Shown piece after piece: positions 35,101 to 44,250 of a stretch of 64,000 bases of DNA; within the stretch, counting starts at the first letter, position 1, and every line of letters begins with the position of its first letter. The notes beneath the pieces were generated by a model. It saw nothing but the letters and a program-made list of their open reading frames with translations. It was not told the DNA's origin and made no database searches. Source of the stretch: CAZHYV01 sp964537055 (GTDB lineage Bacteria > Myxococcota_A > Polyangia > Palsa-1104 > JAEUJZ01); contig CAZHYV010000006.1 of assembly GCA_964537055.1 (NCBI GenBank), positions 62,001 to 126,000 of the forward strand, written 5' to 3'. The position numbers and the translations under genes were made by a program.

Positions 35101-35128
35101 CCAGACCCTCCAGGTTATATTCTCTAGG

Positions 35129-36601
35129 CTACTTAAGGCCTTCTAACGGCTTAAGTCGTGCTGCGTTTCTTGCTGGGCTTAAGGTCGCCAAAAGGACAAG
35201 CAGCAGTGAAAATCCACAGATCATTGCGACCTCAAGAGGCTTCACAAAAATGTGAATTTTTGTGATATAGTAAACGTCTTCAGACAGCGGCAGACCATAC
35301 CTTGTGAGTAAGTGACAGATCGCGACCCCGATCAGCACACCAAGCCCAATGCCAAGAACGCCGACGATCAGGCCTAAGGTAGTAAAGATCCCTAAAATGG
35401 ACCCATCTGTGGCTCCCATTGATTTTAAGATGGCGATTTCTTGTGTCTTTTCAGCAACAAGCATCAACCCATTCGAAATAATCGAGCAGGCGGCCACAAG
35501 CAGGATCAATCCTAGTCCAAAAAACATTACAATCTTTTCAAGTTCGAGCGAGGAAAAGAATGCCCGGTTGCGAGTTTTCCAATCTTCGACACGGTACCCT
35601 TCTCCAACAACCTGCTGGATTGGTTTTATGAGCTTTTCGCTACTTTCTACGTTGGAAATTTTGATCTCAATGCCTCCGGCTTGGTCGTCATCCAACCCTG
35701 CTAGTTTTTGCATTTTTGGTAAAAGGATATAAACGTACTTTGAATCGTACTCGTACATTCCTGTATAAAACATTCCTACAATCTGGAAAGAGCGTATGGT
35801 AGGAAGATTGCCAAGCGGGTTGACTCCAGTGCTTACAGGCGATGCTAAAACCATCAGTGTGCCTAGTTGCAGCGTTTGGGTGGTTGGATCGATGAGCCCA
35901 AGGCGAGCTGCGAGTTCTTGACCAATGACCAGTCCAGGAATTTTAGAACCTGGAGGATGGATTAGGTTTTCGAGCGCTCCTTGTTTCATATGCTTCGCGA
36001 GATCTTGCATTTTTGAAAGGCTCTGAGCATCGACTCCCCGAGCGATAACCTCGTCATTCTGTTCTCGATTGGTTGCATCAGCAATCATCATCCCCATCGA
36101 GAGTTCGGGAATCGCTGAGACCACGCCAGGAATTCTTTCCACTTGCGCACTCATCTCTCGGTATCCTGCAAAGTAAGGTTTGCCTTTTGGCTCAATGAGA
36201 ATATGCGCATGGCTGTCGAGCATCTTGCTTTTTAGATCGTCCCGCATACTCGTCATGAGGGAGATCACAGTCACAAGCGCACCGGTGCCGACAAACATCC
36301 CAAAGGTGGAGATGGTGGTAAAAATGGTGAACCGAACCATGAGCTCAACGAAAACAAAAACCAGCGTGGTGGTGAGGACGCTAAGGTATTTCCCAATCAC
36401 AAGCGTTTGATGAAGCATCATTTCGGAACGCGTTAAGGCGGTCTTATCCTCAGGAATCAACCCTTTGTGCGCAAGAAAGATGGCAGCAGTTGCCATCAGA
36501 AAAAATAAGGTTAGGAGACGGAGGTACTTCACACGTTTGCTTTGACGCAAGGGCTGAAGGTAACGGATCGCAACTCGGAGGATAAAGAGAAAAGAGTTCA
36601 T
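35129..36601 (-). CDS. LolC/E-type lipoprotein-release ABC permease
   Basis: This 490-residue inner-membrane protein has an N-terminal transmembrane segment (about 26-45), another group near 75-125, a large periplasmic domain of the MacB/LolC type, and three more helices at the C-terminus. The FtsX-like core is recognisable from SNGLMLVAEKTQEIAILKSMGATDGSI. With an ATPase (LolD) encoded elsewhere, such permeases extract lipoproteins from the inner membrane for transport to the outer membrane, which fits the many lipoproteins in this window. An extra N-terminal helix compared with E. coli LolC is notable. Its start overlaps the lysS stop (ATGA), so the two are coupled. Confidence 0.82.
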   Translation of the reverse strand: MNSFLFILRVAIRYLQPLRQSKRVKYLRLLTLFFLMATAAIFLAHKGLIPEDKTALTRSEMMLHQTLVIGKYLSVLTTTLVFVFVELMVRFTIFTTISTFGMFVGTGALVTVISLMTSMRDDLKSKMLDSHAHILIEPKGKPYFAGYREMSAQVERIPGVVSAIPELSMGMMIADATNREQNDEVIARGVDAQSLSKMQDLAKHMKQGALENLIHPPGSKIPGLVIGQELAARLGLIDPTTQTLQLGTLMVLASPVSTGVNPLGNLPTIRSFQIVGMFYTGMYEYDSKYVYILLPKMQKLAGLDDDQAGGIEIKISNVESSEKLIKPIQQVVGEGYRVEDWKTRNRAFFSSLELEKIVMFFGLGLILLVAACSIISNGLMLVAEKTQEIAILKSMGATDGSILGIFTTLGLIVGVLGIGLGVLIGVAICHLLTRYGLPLSEDVYYITKIHIFVKPLEVAMICGFSLLLVLLATLSPARNAARLKPLEGLK

Positions 36602-38208
36602 GCTTCTTCAGAAACCTCTTTCGTGCTGTGAGACTCAGTAGGGCGTAGTTGTGGGAATGGAATGACATCCCGGATGGAGGCTTGGTTGCAAAGAAGCATC
36701 ACCAAACGATCAATTCCCATGCCTTCCCCCGCGGTTGGTGGCATGCCATGCTCAAGCGCGATGCAAAAATCTTCGTCGTAATCCATCGCTTCTGTATGGC
36801 CTAACAATTTTTCCTTAAGCTGGGCCTCAAAACGACTTCGCTGATCGAGAGGATCATTGAGTTCGGAGAAGGCATTGGCAAGCTCCTTGCCAGCAACGTA
36901 TAGCTCGAATCTGTCAACAAACCTTGGGTTTTCTTCATTCAAACGCGCAAGCGGAGATACTTCCAGAGGGAACTGGGTGACAAACATTGGTTGGACAAGG
37001 GTGTGCTCGACAAACTCCTCAAACAGATGCATAAGTGCATGCCCATAGGTAAGGCTATGAGTGGCCGCTTTCAACGAAGGAATCTTTTTCTTTGCGTACT
37101 CTGGAAGCCCAGAGATTTCCTCCTCGGTGGGCCAAAATTCCGGTTGAATGGGCGCATCGCGACAGGCTTGTTTTACCAGCTCTCTCATCGTCGCTTTCTT
37201 GTAGGGAGGTGTAAGATCGATCCGTAGGTGATTCTGGTAATCAATCACAAGGTTCCCCTGGTGAAGGCTTGCGCATAACGTGGATAGGAGCTCTTCCGTA
37301 ATCTTCATCATATCCAGGTAGGTTGCATAGGCCTGATAAAACTCGATCGTTGTGAACTCTGGATTATGAAACCTCGACAGTCCCTCGTTACGAAACAGCC
37401 GTCCTATTTCGTAGACGCGATCCAGCCCCCCCACCACAAGCCGTTTTAGATCAAGTTCGGTTGCAATGCGAAGGTACAGATCTAGATTTAGGGCGTTGTG
37501 ATGGGTCCGAAAAGGTCTTGCGGAAGCGCCACCATTGGTAGGAACCAAAACTCGAGTTTCGCACTCGACATAACCCCGGTTGTCAAAAAACTTTCGGATC
37601 TCTCGAACGATCTGTGCACGTTTGCGAAATACATCGGCGACTTCAGGGTTCATAATCATGTCTACGTACCGTTGACGGTAGCGAAGTTCGACATCGGCAA
37701 GTTCTTGACCCTGTTGTAACGCCTTTCCAGGCAGTGGGCGAAGTGCTTTCGTGAGAAGCTTTAAAGTTTCGACGCGGAGCGCCCGCTTGCCTTTTTTTGT
37801 CCGGAAAAGAGGACCCTTTGCCCCAACGAAATCACCCAAGTCAAGCTTTTGACTTAGCAAAAAAGCCTCTGCTTGATCAGCTTTTAAATAAAGCTGGAGC
37901 AGGGCCCCCTGGTCCCCGCGCAGAAATAAAAACTTGGCTTTCCCCATCTCGTTGATCTGGATAAGTCGTCCTGCGATGATGTATCGAGGATCTTGCGGAC
38001 TTACCTCTGCATCTTCGGGAAGGGTAAGAAGTTCAGCGGCTGTGGCTCCCGGAAGTTCAGCAATCTGGTGGCTTAGCTGGAAATCGTTCGCAAAGGGATT
38101 TGTATGATTCTGACGTAGCAAAGAAAGGGTTTCTTTCCGCGCCTGCATTTGTCCAAGCAGGTCGCTTGCGTTCTGGTCAGAATGAGAAGCTGCAGAGGAA
38201 GATGACAT
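36598..38208 (-). CDS. lysS: Lysyl-tRNA synthetase, class II
   Basis: This 536-residue enzyme has an N-terminal anticodon-binding OB fold (ISPRDPRYIIAGRLIQ region to about residue 150). The class II catalytic core has motif 2 in VYEIGRLFRNEGLSRFHNPE and motif 3 in GMGIDRLVMLL, plus ELNDPLDQRSRF. It charges tRNA-Lys. The start at 38208 (MSSSSAASH) gives a short Ser/Ala-rich N-terminal extension, and no better start follows until past the normal beginning of the domain. It overlaps the LolC/E-like permease gene downstream, an arrangement (lysS followed by a lol gene) seen in several deltaproteobacteria. Confidence 0.95.
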   Translation of the reverse strand: MSSSSAASHSDQNASDLLGQMQARKETLSLLRQNHTNPFANDFQLSHQIAELPGATAAELLTLPEDAEVSPQDPRYIIAGRLIQINEMGKAKFLFLRGDQGALLQLYLKADQAEAFLLSQKLDLGDFVGAKGPLFRTKKGKRALRVETLKLLTKALRPLPGKALQQGQELADVELRYRQRYVDMIMNPEVADVFRKRAQIVREIRKFFDNRGYVECETRVLVPTNGGASARPFRTHHNALNLDLYLRIATELDLKRLVVGGLDRVYEIGRLFRNEGLSRFHNPEFTTIEFYQAYATYLDMMKITEELLSTLCASLHQGNLVIDYQNHLRIDLTPPYKKATMRELVKQACRDAPIQPEFWPTEEEISGLPEYAKKKIPSLKAATHSLTYGHALMHLFEEFVEHTLVQPMFVTQFPLEVSPLARLNEENPRFVDRFELYVAGKELANAFSELNDPLDQRSRFEAQLKEKLLGHTEAMDYDEDFCIALEHGMPPTAGEGMGIDRLVMLLCNQASIRDVIPFPQLRPTESHSTKEVSEEA

Positions 38209-38416
38209 AGAGCCATTCTTATAGCATAAGAGCTGAAGATCAGAAAAGAGAAACCGCTTTTCTAATTGTTGCCGAAAAAGTTTTTAGGATTTCTAGACAG
38301 CTAATCCGAAAATATTGACAAGCAAGATAAGAAAGATAGGCTCGTCTAGAGATCTCAAGCATCGAGAATTCTCACAAAAAATGATTCAACCAAGAATATC
38401 AATTACGAGGAAATCA

Positions 38417-38866
38417 ATGAAAAATATAATTTTTATCGTTGCTGTAGTAGGCTTTTCCTTCATTCAATCATCCTGCCAAGACCGTGGCTATCCGATCCTT
38501 CGTAGTCATGTGGATCTTCCTTCCTGTTCGGCTGAAGATCACGGACGATGTGATGTGTTAGAGCTAAGACATATCAAACCTCTTCCCTATGCAGGAAGCC
38601 TGTCTTCCAACAATAGAATTGACATTCCAGCGTCAAGACCCATTTATAATGGCGAGGAAGCAAATGCTCAACTGATACAAGGCTCATTAACGCAAGATAT
38701 CGATGTTACTGTTTTATACTGGACCGAAAGTTCGGATGCGTTTTCTTTTACCTTTCTGCCCTCTTCAAGTTTTTCAAAATCTTCGAATGCAATGATTCGA
38801 CTCAAGGTGGTTTCTTTTGAGGGGGCAGCTCCTAAAATATTCGATATCCCTGTTGTGCTCAATTAA
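38417..38866 (+). CDS. Small lipoprotein of unknown function
   Basis: The start at ATG 38417 follows a GAGG ribosome site and begins a signal peptide with a cysteine at IQSSC (residue 19). The upstream ATG at 38315 would put a charged extension before the leader and is not used here. The mature region of about 130 residues has two early cysteines (SCSAEDHGRC) and then beta-strand-like sequence. No family recognised. Its stop overlaps the stop of the convergent S1 protease gene by 4 bases. Confidence 0.6.
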   Translation: MKNIIFIVAVVGFSFIQSSCQDRGYPILRSHVDLPSCSAEDHGRCDVLELRHIKPLPYAGSLSSNNRIDIPASRPIYNGEEANAQLIQGSLTQDIDVTVLYWTESSDAFSFTFLPSSSFSKSSNAMIRLKVVSFEGAAPKIFDIPVVLN

Positions 38867-39753
38867 TCGTTTGAACAGGTATTTTTAGGGGATGAGGGGG
38901 ACGGAGTCTCGGCGGGAGTCGATTGATTTTGTACTTTGAGACCTGCGGTCTGAATAAGCCATGGAAGAAATGCATCGCTTGTCACAGCTAAACTGATGCC
39001 CTTAGTTAAGTCTCCCGCGCTCTCAATGGCGACAATCGTCTGGGTCCCGGGGAGAAATTGGGGCGCACCCGAGTCTCCTGGGCAGCTAAATTGATTGAAA
39101 TCATTCTTTGATAGAAAGATATGGTTCTCAATCAGCTTCTCAACGTAGAGTTCGGCTTGACGGAGGTATCCATCGGTCGTTTTGTCAGCTAGATAACACC
39201 CATATCCCACGAGTAGTACAGAAGACCCACGCAAATCTTCGATGCTTCCCTGATAGATGCTTGCCTGATAGCCCGAGGAAGAGGTGCCTACCTCGAAAGG
39301 AGAGGTAACTCGCAGGATCCCTACGTCTACCGAAGTGATCACATCACTGGGAATATACTGTGGATGTTGGTAGCGCTGATCTGCGAACCGAATTTGAGTG
39401 TCTTCGGAGGGGTTCTCACCTTTCATGAGAGGAGATAAATCGCTTCCCCAAAAGATCGTGTAATGAGAGGGATCTGGGTCATCGAGGCAGTGCGCCGCAG
39501 TAAGAACATAGCGGTTGGTCAGGAGGACACCTGTACATACACTAACAAGGTCGTCTCGATGCAGATCATCCCAGATCCAGACCACTTTCATAGAGATGGC
39601 TGCGCTGGTGATGGTCCCATTCACGATCCCTTGGGGATTCGAGTTCACCTCTTTTTGCGGGGGTGGGCACGCTGTCTTATTAGAGCCACAACCCACATGA
39701 TAAGAGAGAAAAGCTCCTAACAGAAGGTAAAAGATTTTTTGCCTTTGAGACAT
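38863..39753 (-). CDS. Trypsin-like serine protease (S1), lipoprotein
   Basis: This 296-residue product has a signal peptide and lipobox YHVGC (Cys22), so it is likely membrane-tethered on the periplasmic or outer face. The chymotrypsin fold is complete with the catalytic triad His88 in VLTAAHCL, Asp143 in VDVGILRV and Ser228 in SCPGDSGAPQF. The mature enzyme would start after IVNG (GIVNGTITS), which resembles the zymogen-cleavage site of trypsins (IVGG), so propeptide activation is possible. Only part of the usual disulfides is present. A Pro/Ser/Thr tail ends the protein. Substrate unknown. Confidence 0.88.
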   Translation of the reverse strand: MSQRQKIFYLLLGAFLSYHVGCGSNKTACPPPQKEVNSNPQGIVNGTITSAAISMKVVWIWDDLHRDDLVSVCTGVLLTNRYVLTAAHCLDDPDPSHYTIFWGSDLSPLMKGENPSEDTQIRFADQRYQHPQYIPSDVITSVDVGILRVTSPFEVGTSSSGYQASIYQGSIEDLRGSSVLLVGYGCYLADKTTDGYLRQAELYVEKLIENHIFLSKNDFNQFSCPGDSGAPQFLPGTQTIVAIESAGDLTKGISLAVTSDAFLPWLIQTAGLKVQNQSTPAETPSPSSPKNTCSND

Positions 39754-39918
39754 GGGTCTCCTCCTTAAGCAATAGCTTTAGCTCACTTTCGGTGTCTATT
39801 GATTAGATGGTTTCCCTAGGAAAACTGCTTCAGAAGATTGCTGAGATAAAGAAGGAGAAGGTGTCACGAGAGAGCCATGGTAGACTCCCATGCCTAAGAA
39901 AAAGGAATCGTAGAAAGA

Positions 39919-40941
39919 TTACCTTGCTAGCTCACGATCAATTTCTTTTTTGAAAGATTCAAAGGGCTGAGCACCATTTAAGAAAACTCCGTTGATAAAG
40001 AAAGCAGGGGTTCCCTTCACGCCGGCAATTTGGCCAGCTTTCATATTATCAGCAACAAGTTTGGCATACTTCCCCGAATCAAGGCATTGATTGAATTTGG
40101 TAGCATCAAGGCCAAGGCTTTTGGCGCCATCCTTTAATTTATCGACGGCTAGCTCAGTTTGGTGGTCGAACATCCAATCGTGCATTTGCCAAAATTTCCC
40201 TTGCTCTTCAGCACAATGGCTTGCCTCGGCAGCCTTTTGTGCTTGTTCATGAAAGTTGAGAGGAAAATCCCGGAAGACGACCCGTACTTTATCACCGTAG
40301 GCTTTCACCACCTCGTCCATCACTTGGCGGCCTTTTGAGCAGTAGGGGCATTGGAAGTCTGAAAATTCGACAATCGTCACTTTGGCATCTTTGGGACCCT
40401 TTGAGGGACCCTCAGCAGCTACCTTAACCCGTGGGGGTTGGAGGATCATCTCGACCCCTGCTTTTTGCTTGAGTTCTTCAATAATAACAGGGAAGAATTC
40501 TTGCCGTTTTCTCATCGTCAGTCCTTCTATGAGTTTATCCTTGAGTGCCTCAAAGGGTTGGCTGCTGATCTCCGGTGAAAATTGATCATGGTTTTTGTCG
40601 TAGAAGTCACGGGCTTCTGCTTCGCTGACCTTTGGAACGCGGGGTTCTGCGAGTTTCATAAGATAGCTACGGAGATCAAGCCCCTCTTTTTGGGCCATCG
40701 GCTCAAGGACTGTTTTCATAATCATCCCTTGAAGAGTCTGTACTCTTAATTCATAGATCTGCATGGAAGCTTCCGCATCAAGCTGAGCCACGGTCACCGT
40801 TGTAGAACCTATTTTTGCAGCAGGGGTCGTAGGGAGCGCACAGTTCCCTGTATCCGTAGGGCAGGGTGGACAGGTGGCTGTTTTACAGGCACTGATAGAG
40901 CCGAAGAGGGATAAAACACATAACAGAAATACACGTTTCAT
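39919..40941 (-). CDS. DsbA-like thioredoxin-fold lipoprotein with SurA-like N-terminus
   Basis: This 340-residue protein has a signal peptide with lipobox SISAC (Cys19). Residues about 43-165 look like a SurA-type N-terminal chaperone region (KIGSTTVTVAQLDAEAS, a start typical of SurA_N/PpiC proteins). From 175 there is a DsbA-family thioredoxin domain. Its active site is DFQCPYCSKG (Cys198, Cys201), and a cis-proline loop is at GVKGTPAFFING. Fusion of a substrate-binding chaperone-like part to a disulfide oxidoreductase suggests a role in oxidative folding of outer-membrane or exported proteins; that coupling is inference. Many Cys-containing exported proteins in the window could be clients. 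Confidence 0.82.
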   Translation of the reverse strand: MKRVFLLCVLSLFGSISACKTATCPPCPTDTGNCALPTTPAAKIGSTTVTVAQLDAEASMQIYELRVQTLQGMIMKTVLEPMAQKEGLDLRSYLMKLAEPRVPKVSEAEARDFYDKNHDQFSPEISSQPFEALKDKLIEGLTMRKRQEFFPVIIEELKQKAGVEMILQPPRVKVAAEGPSKGPKDAKVTIVEFSDFQCPYCSKGRQVMDEVVKAYGDKVRVVFRDFPLNFHEQAQKAAEASHCAEEQGKFWQMHDWMFDHQTELAVDKLKDGAKSLGLDATKFNQCLDSGKYAKLVADNMKAGQIAGVKGTPAFFINGVFLNGAQPFESFKKEIDRELAR

Positions 40942-41241
40942 TGATAACTCCTTTATTTGCGCAAAAACGATATACCGATCTTTTTTGGTTGGCTACAAAA
41001 AATAGAAAAGTTCTGATAAGAATGAGGGAGGTGAGCATATTCTGCCCAACCTTTGTCTTTAACTATTTCTGTAAGTAGGAAGGCAAAGAGGCCTGTCTGT
41101 AGTAGGTATTCCGTATTTTTAAAAAGTGATCCCCTCAACCCTTGACGTTTTGTAGAGGATGCCTAGCTTACTAAAAGTGTACTGTTTCTTAGGCATCTTT
41201 CTGTTTTACATAGGTGCTTTCTTACAATAGGGAGGTAACAG
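40942..41241. other. Intergenic region without a recognised gene
   Basis: These 300 bases separate the DsbA-like gene (minus) and the BON-domain gene (plus). No conserved reading frame was found on either strand. A TTGACG near 41142 and a TACAAT near 41222 are promoter-like words but not at a standard mutual spacing. A strong ribosome site (AGGGAGGT) precedes the ATG at 41242. Confidence 0.4.
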
Positions 41242-42396
41242 ATGAATCGATCTCAGCAAAATAGCCGTTTTGGAAACCAGACAAGTCACCATGAGACACA
41301 TAGAAGCCAGGGGTATGGGGGAGGCTTTTATGATGACCGTGGTTACGAGTCCCACGGGCAAGAGGGGGCGCAAAGGCAATTTCGCCACACCGAGGCAAGA
41401 GGCGATCATAGTTCCCCTCGAGAGCATGGGGAACATACATATGGACGCCAGGATGAGTTTGGAGGTTCTTCTCGAGCAGGCGAACGTTCATCTCAAGGCT
41501 TTGGGGCGGAATCCTCAAGGGACAACTGGAGCCCTGCGACGCAGGATGCCTACCGAGGAAACTCTCCGTATGGAAGGCAGTCTTCTTACGCTGGACAGTC
41601 TTACTCCCGAGATATAGAAGGTCGAGGCTCTCATCAAGAGAGAGATTCCTATGCAGGTTCCTTTGGGAACCAAGGATATGGTCAAGGAGATTTTGGCGGA
41701 AGAGGCTATTCTGATACTTCGGACTTCGAACGGGGACGTACCTCTTTTCCTGGGGCCCAAGCTGGATATGGAATGAGCACCGGGGGTGGATACAGGCCTT
41801 CGAATGAATATCGTTATGGAGCAAGGCAGGGGGGGAATCTGGGCGGTGGATCCTATGAAACCGGCTCTCCTGAGATGAGAAACCCCCAAGCTTACGGAAG
41901 TGGTGGGCGGGGTGTAGGAGAAGGGTTCGATCGTTTTTATCCTGGATCGAACCAGTTCAACTTCGGGCACCAGAGTGGGGGATATCAACGGGGTGGAACA
42001 GGGCGAGGGCAGGCTCCAAAAGGATACCAGCGCTCGGATGAGCGGATCCATGAAGACGTTTGTGAGCGTATTATGGATCGAGGCTTGGATGCAGGTGAGG
42101 TTGAAATTCGTGTCGAACAGGGAGAAGTAACCCTTACGGGGATGGTTCATGAGAGGACTCAAAAACGGATGATTGAAGATGTTGCAGAGTCCGTCTCAGG
42201 AGTGCAAGAAGTGCATAACCAGATCCGCGTTGCCAGGGAATCCGCTGGACGCTCAAGACAAGAAGAACCTTTGGGTGCTTCCCAAACAAGAGGAAGGGCG
42301 CAGGATGAATCTTCTTCAGGAGAACCAACCAGCATGGGCCGAACACAGAAGCAAAGAAGTGCTCGTACTGAGTCAAAGGCACAGGCAAATACGTAG
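41242..42396 (+). CDS. BON-domain protein with long Gly/Arg/Ser/Tyr-rich N-terminus
   Basis: The 384-residue product has two parts. Residues 1 to about 255 are low-complexity, rich in Gly, Arg, Ser, Tyr and Gln (patterns such as GYGGGFYDDRGY and GGRGYSDTSDF), and probably disordered. Residues about 262-335 form a BON domain (SDERIHEDVCERIMDRGLDA, VEVRV-like EIRVEQGEVTLTGMVHERTQK and VQEVHNQIRV), a fold that binds membranes or small ligands in OsmY-like proteins. There is no signal peptide, so it may be cytosolic. A Ser/Arg-rich tail ends it. Similar G/R/Y-rich BON proteins occur in many environmental bacteria and are often stress-linked. The strong ribosome site and downstream terminator suggest monocistronic expression. 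Confidence 0.75.
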   Translation: MNRSQQNSRFGNQTSHHETHRSQGYGGGFYDDRGYESHGQEGAQRQFRHTEARGDHSSPREHGEHTYGRQDEFGGSSRAGERSSQGFGAESSRDNWSPATQDAYRGNSPYGRQSSYAGQSYSRDIEGRGSHQERDSYAGSFGNQGYGQGDFGGRGYSDTSDFERGRTSFPGAQAGYGMSTGGGYRPSNEYRYGARQGGNLGGGSYETGSPEMRNPQAYGSGGRGVGEGFDRFYPGSNQFNFGHQSGGYQRGGTGRGQAPKGYQRSDERIHEDVCERIMDRGLDAGEVEIRVEQGEVTLTGMVHERTQKRMIEDVAESVSGVQEVHNQIRVARESAGRSRQEEPLGASQTRGRAQDESSSGEPTSMGRTQKQRSARTESKAQANT

Positions 42397-42433
42397 TGTA
42401 GCTTGTACACTGACACTTTATCAAAAATCTAGG

Positions 42434-42469
42434 AAAAGCCCCTTTTTAGCGATAGAGAGGGGCTTTTTC
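42434..42469 (+). terminator. Rho-independent terminator of the BON gene
   Basis: A perfect 10-base stem (AAAAGCCCCT at 42434-42443 with AGGGGCTTTT at 42458-42467) encloses a 14-base loop. The right arm runs into TTTTT. It lies 38 bases after the BON gene stop. Confidence 0.85.
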
Positions 42470-42621
42470 TTTACGAGAGCATAGTAAAAAGAGGCATCTG
42501 CGGAGAACTTTTGGATGGGCAAGCAGGGAGCTTCAGATTCCTCTTTTCAGCGACCTCATATTACGATAAAAGCATTTTTTGTAAGAATTGGTGATAACTA
42601 AATTTTTTATGGAGTTCCTCA

Positions 42622-43050
42622 ATGAGCCTACAGCCCTTCGCCGTAAGAAAACAACCCTCTAGCATCGATATCGTTTTACTTTTCCTCAGATTGCTCTGTG
42701 GGTATGCATTTATCCTTCATGGATGGGGGAAAATCTCCAATCCGTTTCACTGGATGGGGCCTGATGCTAAATTTCCCGCGATTCTTCAAGCGCTGGCTGC
42801 AGTAGCAGAGTTTGGAGGAGGAATCTCGCTGATGGCTGGCCTCCTGACACGCCTGGGCGCTTTAGGGATTGCCTGTACCATGGTTGTTGCCGTGTTTATC
42901 CATCGGATGGCAGGCCATCCCTTCGTGGCGGCAACCCTCGAGCCTGCGTACGAGCTTGCCTCGGTTTATCTTGCCGTTTCGCTTTTGTTTGTGGTGATGG
43001 GACCCGGCCGATTCTCGGTGGATCGGTACTTGTTTAGAGCAAAGCACTAA
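42622..43050 (+). CDS. DoxX family membrane protein
   Basis: This 142-residue protein has about four transmembrane helices and the DoxX signature: an opening LLFLRLLCGYAFILHGWGKISNPFHW, then FPAILQALAAVAEFGGGISLMAGLLTRLGALG. The family includes subunits of quinol oxidases and redox membrane complexes, but most bacterial members are uncharacterised. It is the last intact gene before the composite IS982 element, which has inserted about 100 bases downstream of its stop. Confidence 0.85.
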   Translation: MSLQPFAVRKQPSSIDIVLLFLRLLCGYAFILHGWGKISNPFHWMGPDAKFPAILQALAAVAEFGGGISLMAGLLTRLGALGIACTMVVAVFIHRMAGHPFVAATLEPAYELASVYLAVSLLFVVMGPGRFSVDRYLFRAKH

Positions 43051-43149
43051 TTCGTTGGGGCTTTTCTCAAATCTATTCTTTGATAATGTCCCGGGAGGTA
43101 CTTGCTTTGACGCTGCCTTGAATGAAGATAAAAAATTGTTGCATTTTAC

Positions 43150-43157
43150 CAAGTTAC
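43150..43157. repeat. 8-bp target site duplication, left copy (CAAGTTAC)
   Basis: CAAGTTAC sits immediately outside the left end of the element. An identical 8-mer in direct orientation follows the right end at 44906-44913. Duplication of a short target sequence is the signature of transposition of the whole unit. Confidence 0.75.
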
Positions 43158-43172
43158 ACGCCATGTGCAACT

Positions 43173-44051
43173 TTAAGAACGAAACAAGCGTTCGAATTGT
43201 AAGCCTGGGTTTCCGAGGTGTTGGTTGATGACAAAGGCAAAGGTATGAGCAAGTACCTTCCGAATCGTTCGATGCGCCAAGTGCCAAAGATCTTTGGCAC
43301 GCACTTTTTCAAGATGAAAGCGTTCTGTGAGTTGGCCTATCACCGTCTCAATCCGCCTCCTGGTTTTGGAAAAGAAACTTCTTGCTTCCTTGGGCAGAGG
43401 GTCCTTCATATTGCTTCGCACGGGTGTGATCAACGTGATGCCATGGTAGGCCAGCTCTTGCCGTCTCTGCTTGTTCGTCAAATACCCTTTATCTCCTAAG
43501 AGGTACCTTGGATTTTGCGGAAGAAAGTCAAACAAGGCTTCTCGTTCATCCGCATTTGCCTTTGTCAACCCGAAGTCGAGAATCTTTCCTTGTTCATTGA
43601 TAACAAGATGTCCTTTAAAACCGTAGTAAGTTTGGTCTTTGGCCGCACAATATCCATACGAAGCTTCGCCTCGGAACACGTGGGCGTGCTTGGCCCGTTT
43701 GAATTCACAGACCGGCATGGGAAATCCATCCACGATGCCCAGGGATGGAGACGCCCCAGCAAGCACTTGATGGAGTTTCTTTTTACAGGCCCACAGATTG
43801 GCGGCTTGCCTGGCAAAGGTACTCCTGGTTCCTAAGTGAGGAAACCAGGAACGAAAATGTCGATGAAAATAGGCATAAATTTGTGTGTCTTGGTCCATCC
43901 CCAGACATTCTCCGACGACTTCCATGGTAATGACTTCGGCATCGGAGAGCTTGGGAGCAAACCCACGGGTTCGGATGCTACGAGGCGAAAGGGGGGTGAA
44001 AAAATCGGCTACCCAACAATAGACAGAAATGATAAATAGATCCAGGGGCAT
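43173..44051 (-). CDS. IS982-family DDE transposase
   Basis: This 292-residue transposase is complete. The N-terminal part reads FAPKLSDAEVITMEVVGECLG, the conserved opening of IS982 proteins. The catalytic residues are Asp108 (GIVDGFPMPVCEF), Asp187 (YLLGDKGYL) and Glu235 (RRRIETVIGQL) in the order D-D-E. No frameshift or stop interrupts it, so it may be active. The 3' end and 15 further bases form the left end of the composite element. A short copy of its last ~29 codons is found inverted at 44802-44905. Confidence 0.92.
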   Translation of the reverse strand: MPLDLFIISVYCWVADFFTPLSPRSIRTRGFAPKLSDAEVITMEVVGECLGMDQDTQIYAYFHRHFRSWFPHLGTRSTFARQAANLWACKKKLHQVLAGASPSLGIVDGFPMPVCEFKRAKHAHVFRGEASYGYCAAKDQTYYGFKGHLVINEQGKILDFGLTKANADEREALFDFLPQNPRYLLGDKGYLTNKQRRQELAYHGITLITPVRSNMKDPLPKEARSFFSKTRRRIETVIGQLTERFHLEKVRAKDLWHLAHRTIRKVLAHTFAFVINQHLGNPGLQFERLFRS

Positions 44052-44250
44052 GGTCTTCTCCTTGAAGATGGGTTGATTGACACAACGATCCTAGGAGGAG
44101 ACCTTCTCCTTGTTCAATGGCTCATTTGAAATTCGAACCAGACCACGGTAGGTTGATTTCCCCATCAAAGACAGACCTCAATGATCGAGAGGCTTATAAA
44201 GTCCCTGGAGTAATCAGAAGCGGGAAGGCCACGAAGAAAGAAGGTTTTTG

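Noticed and set aside
41222..42162. Long open frames on the minus strand opposite the BON-domain gene
   Set aside because: They mirror the low-complexity Gly/Arg/Ser composition of the coding strand, have no ribosome site and no recognisable domain.
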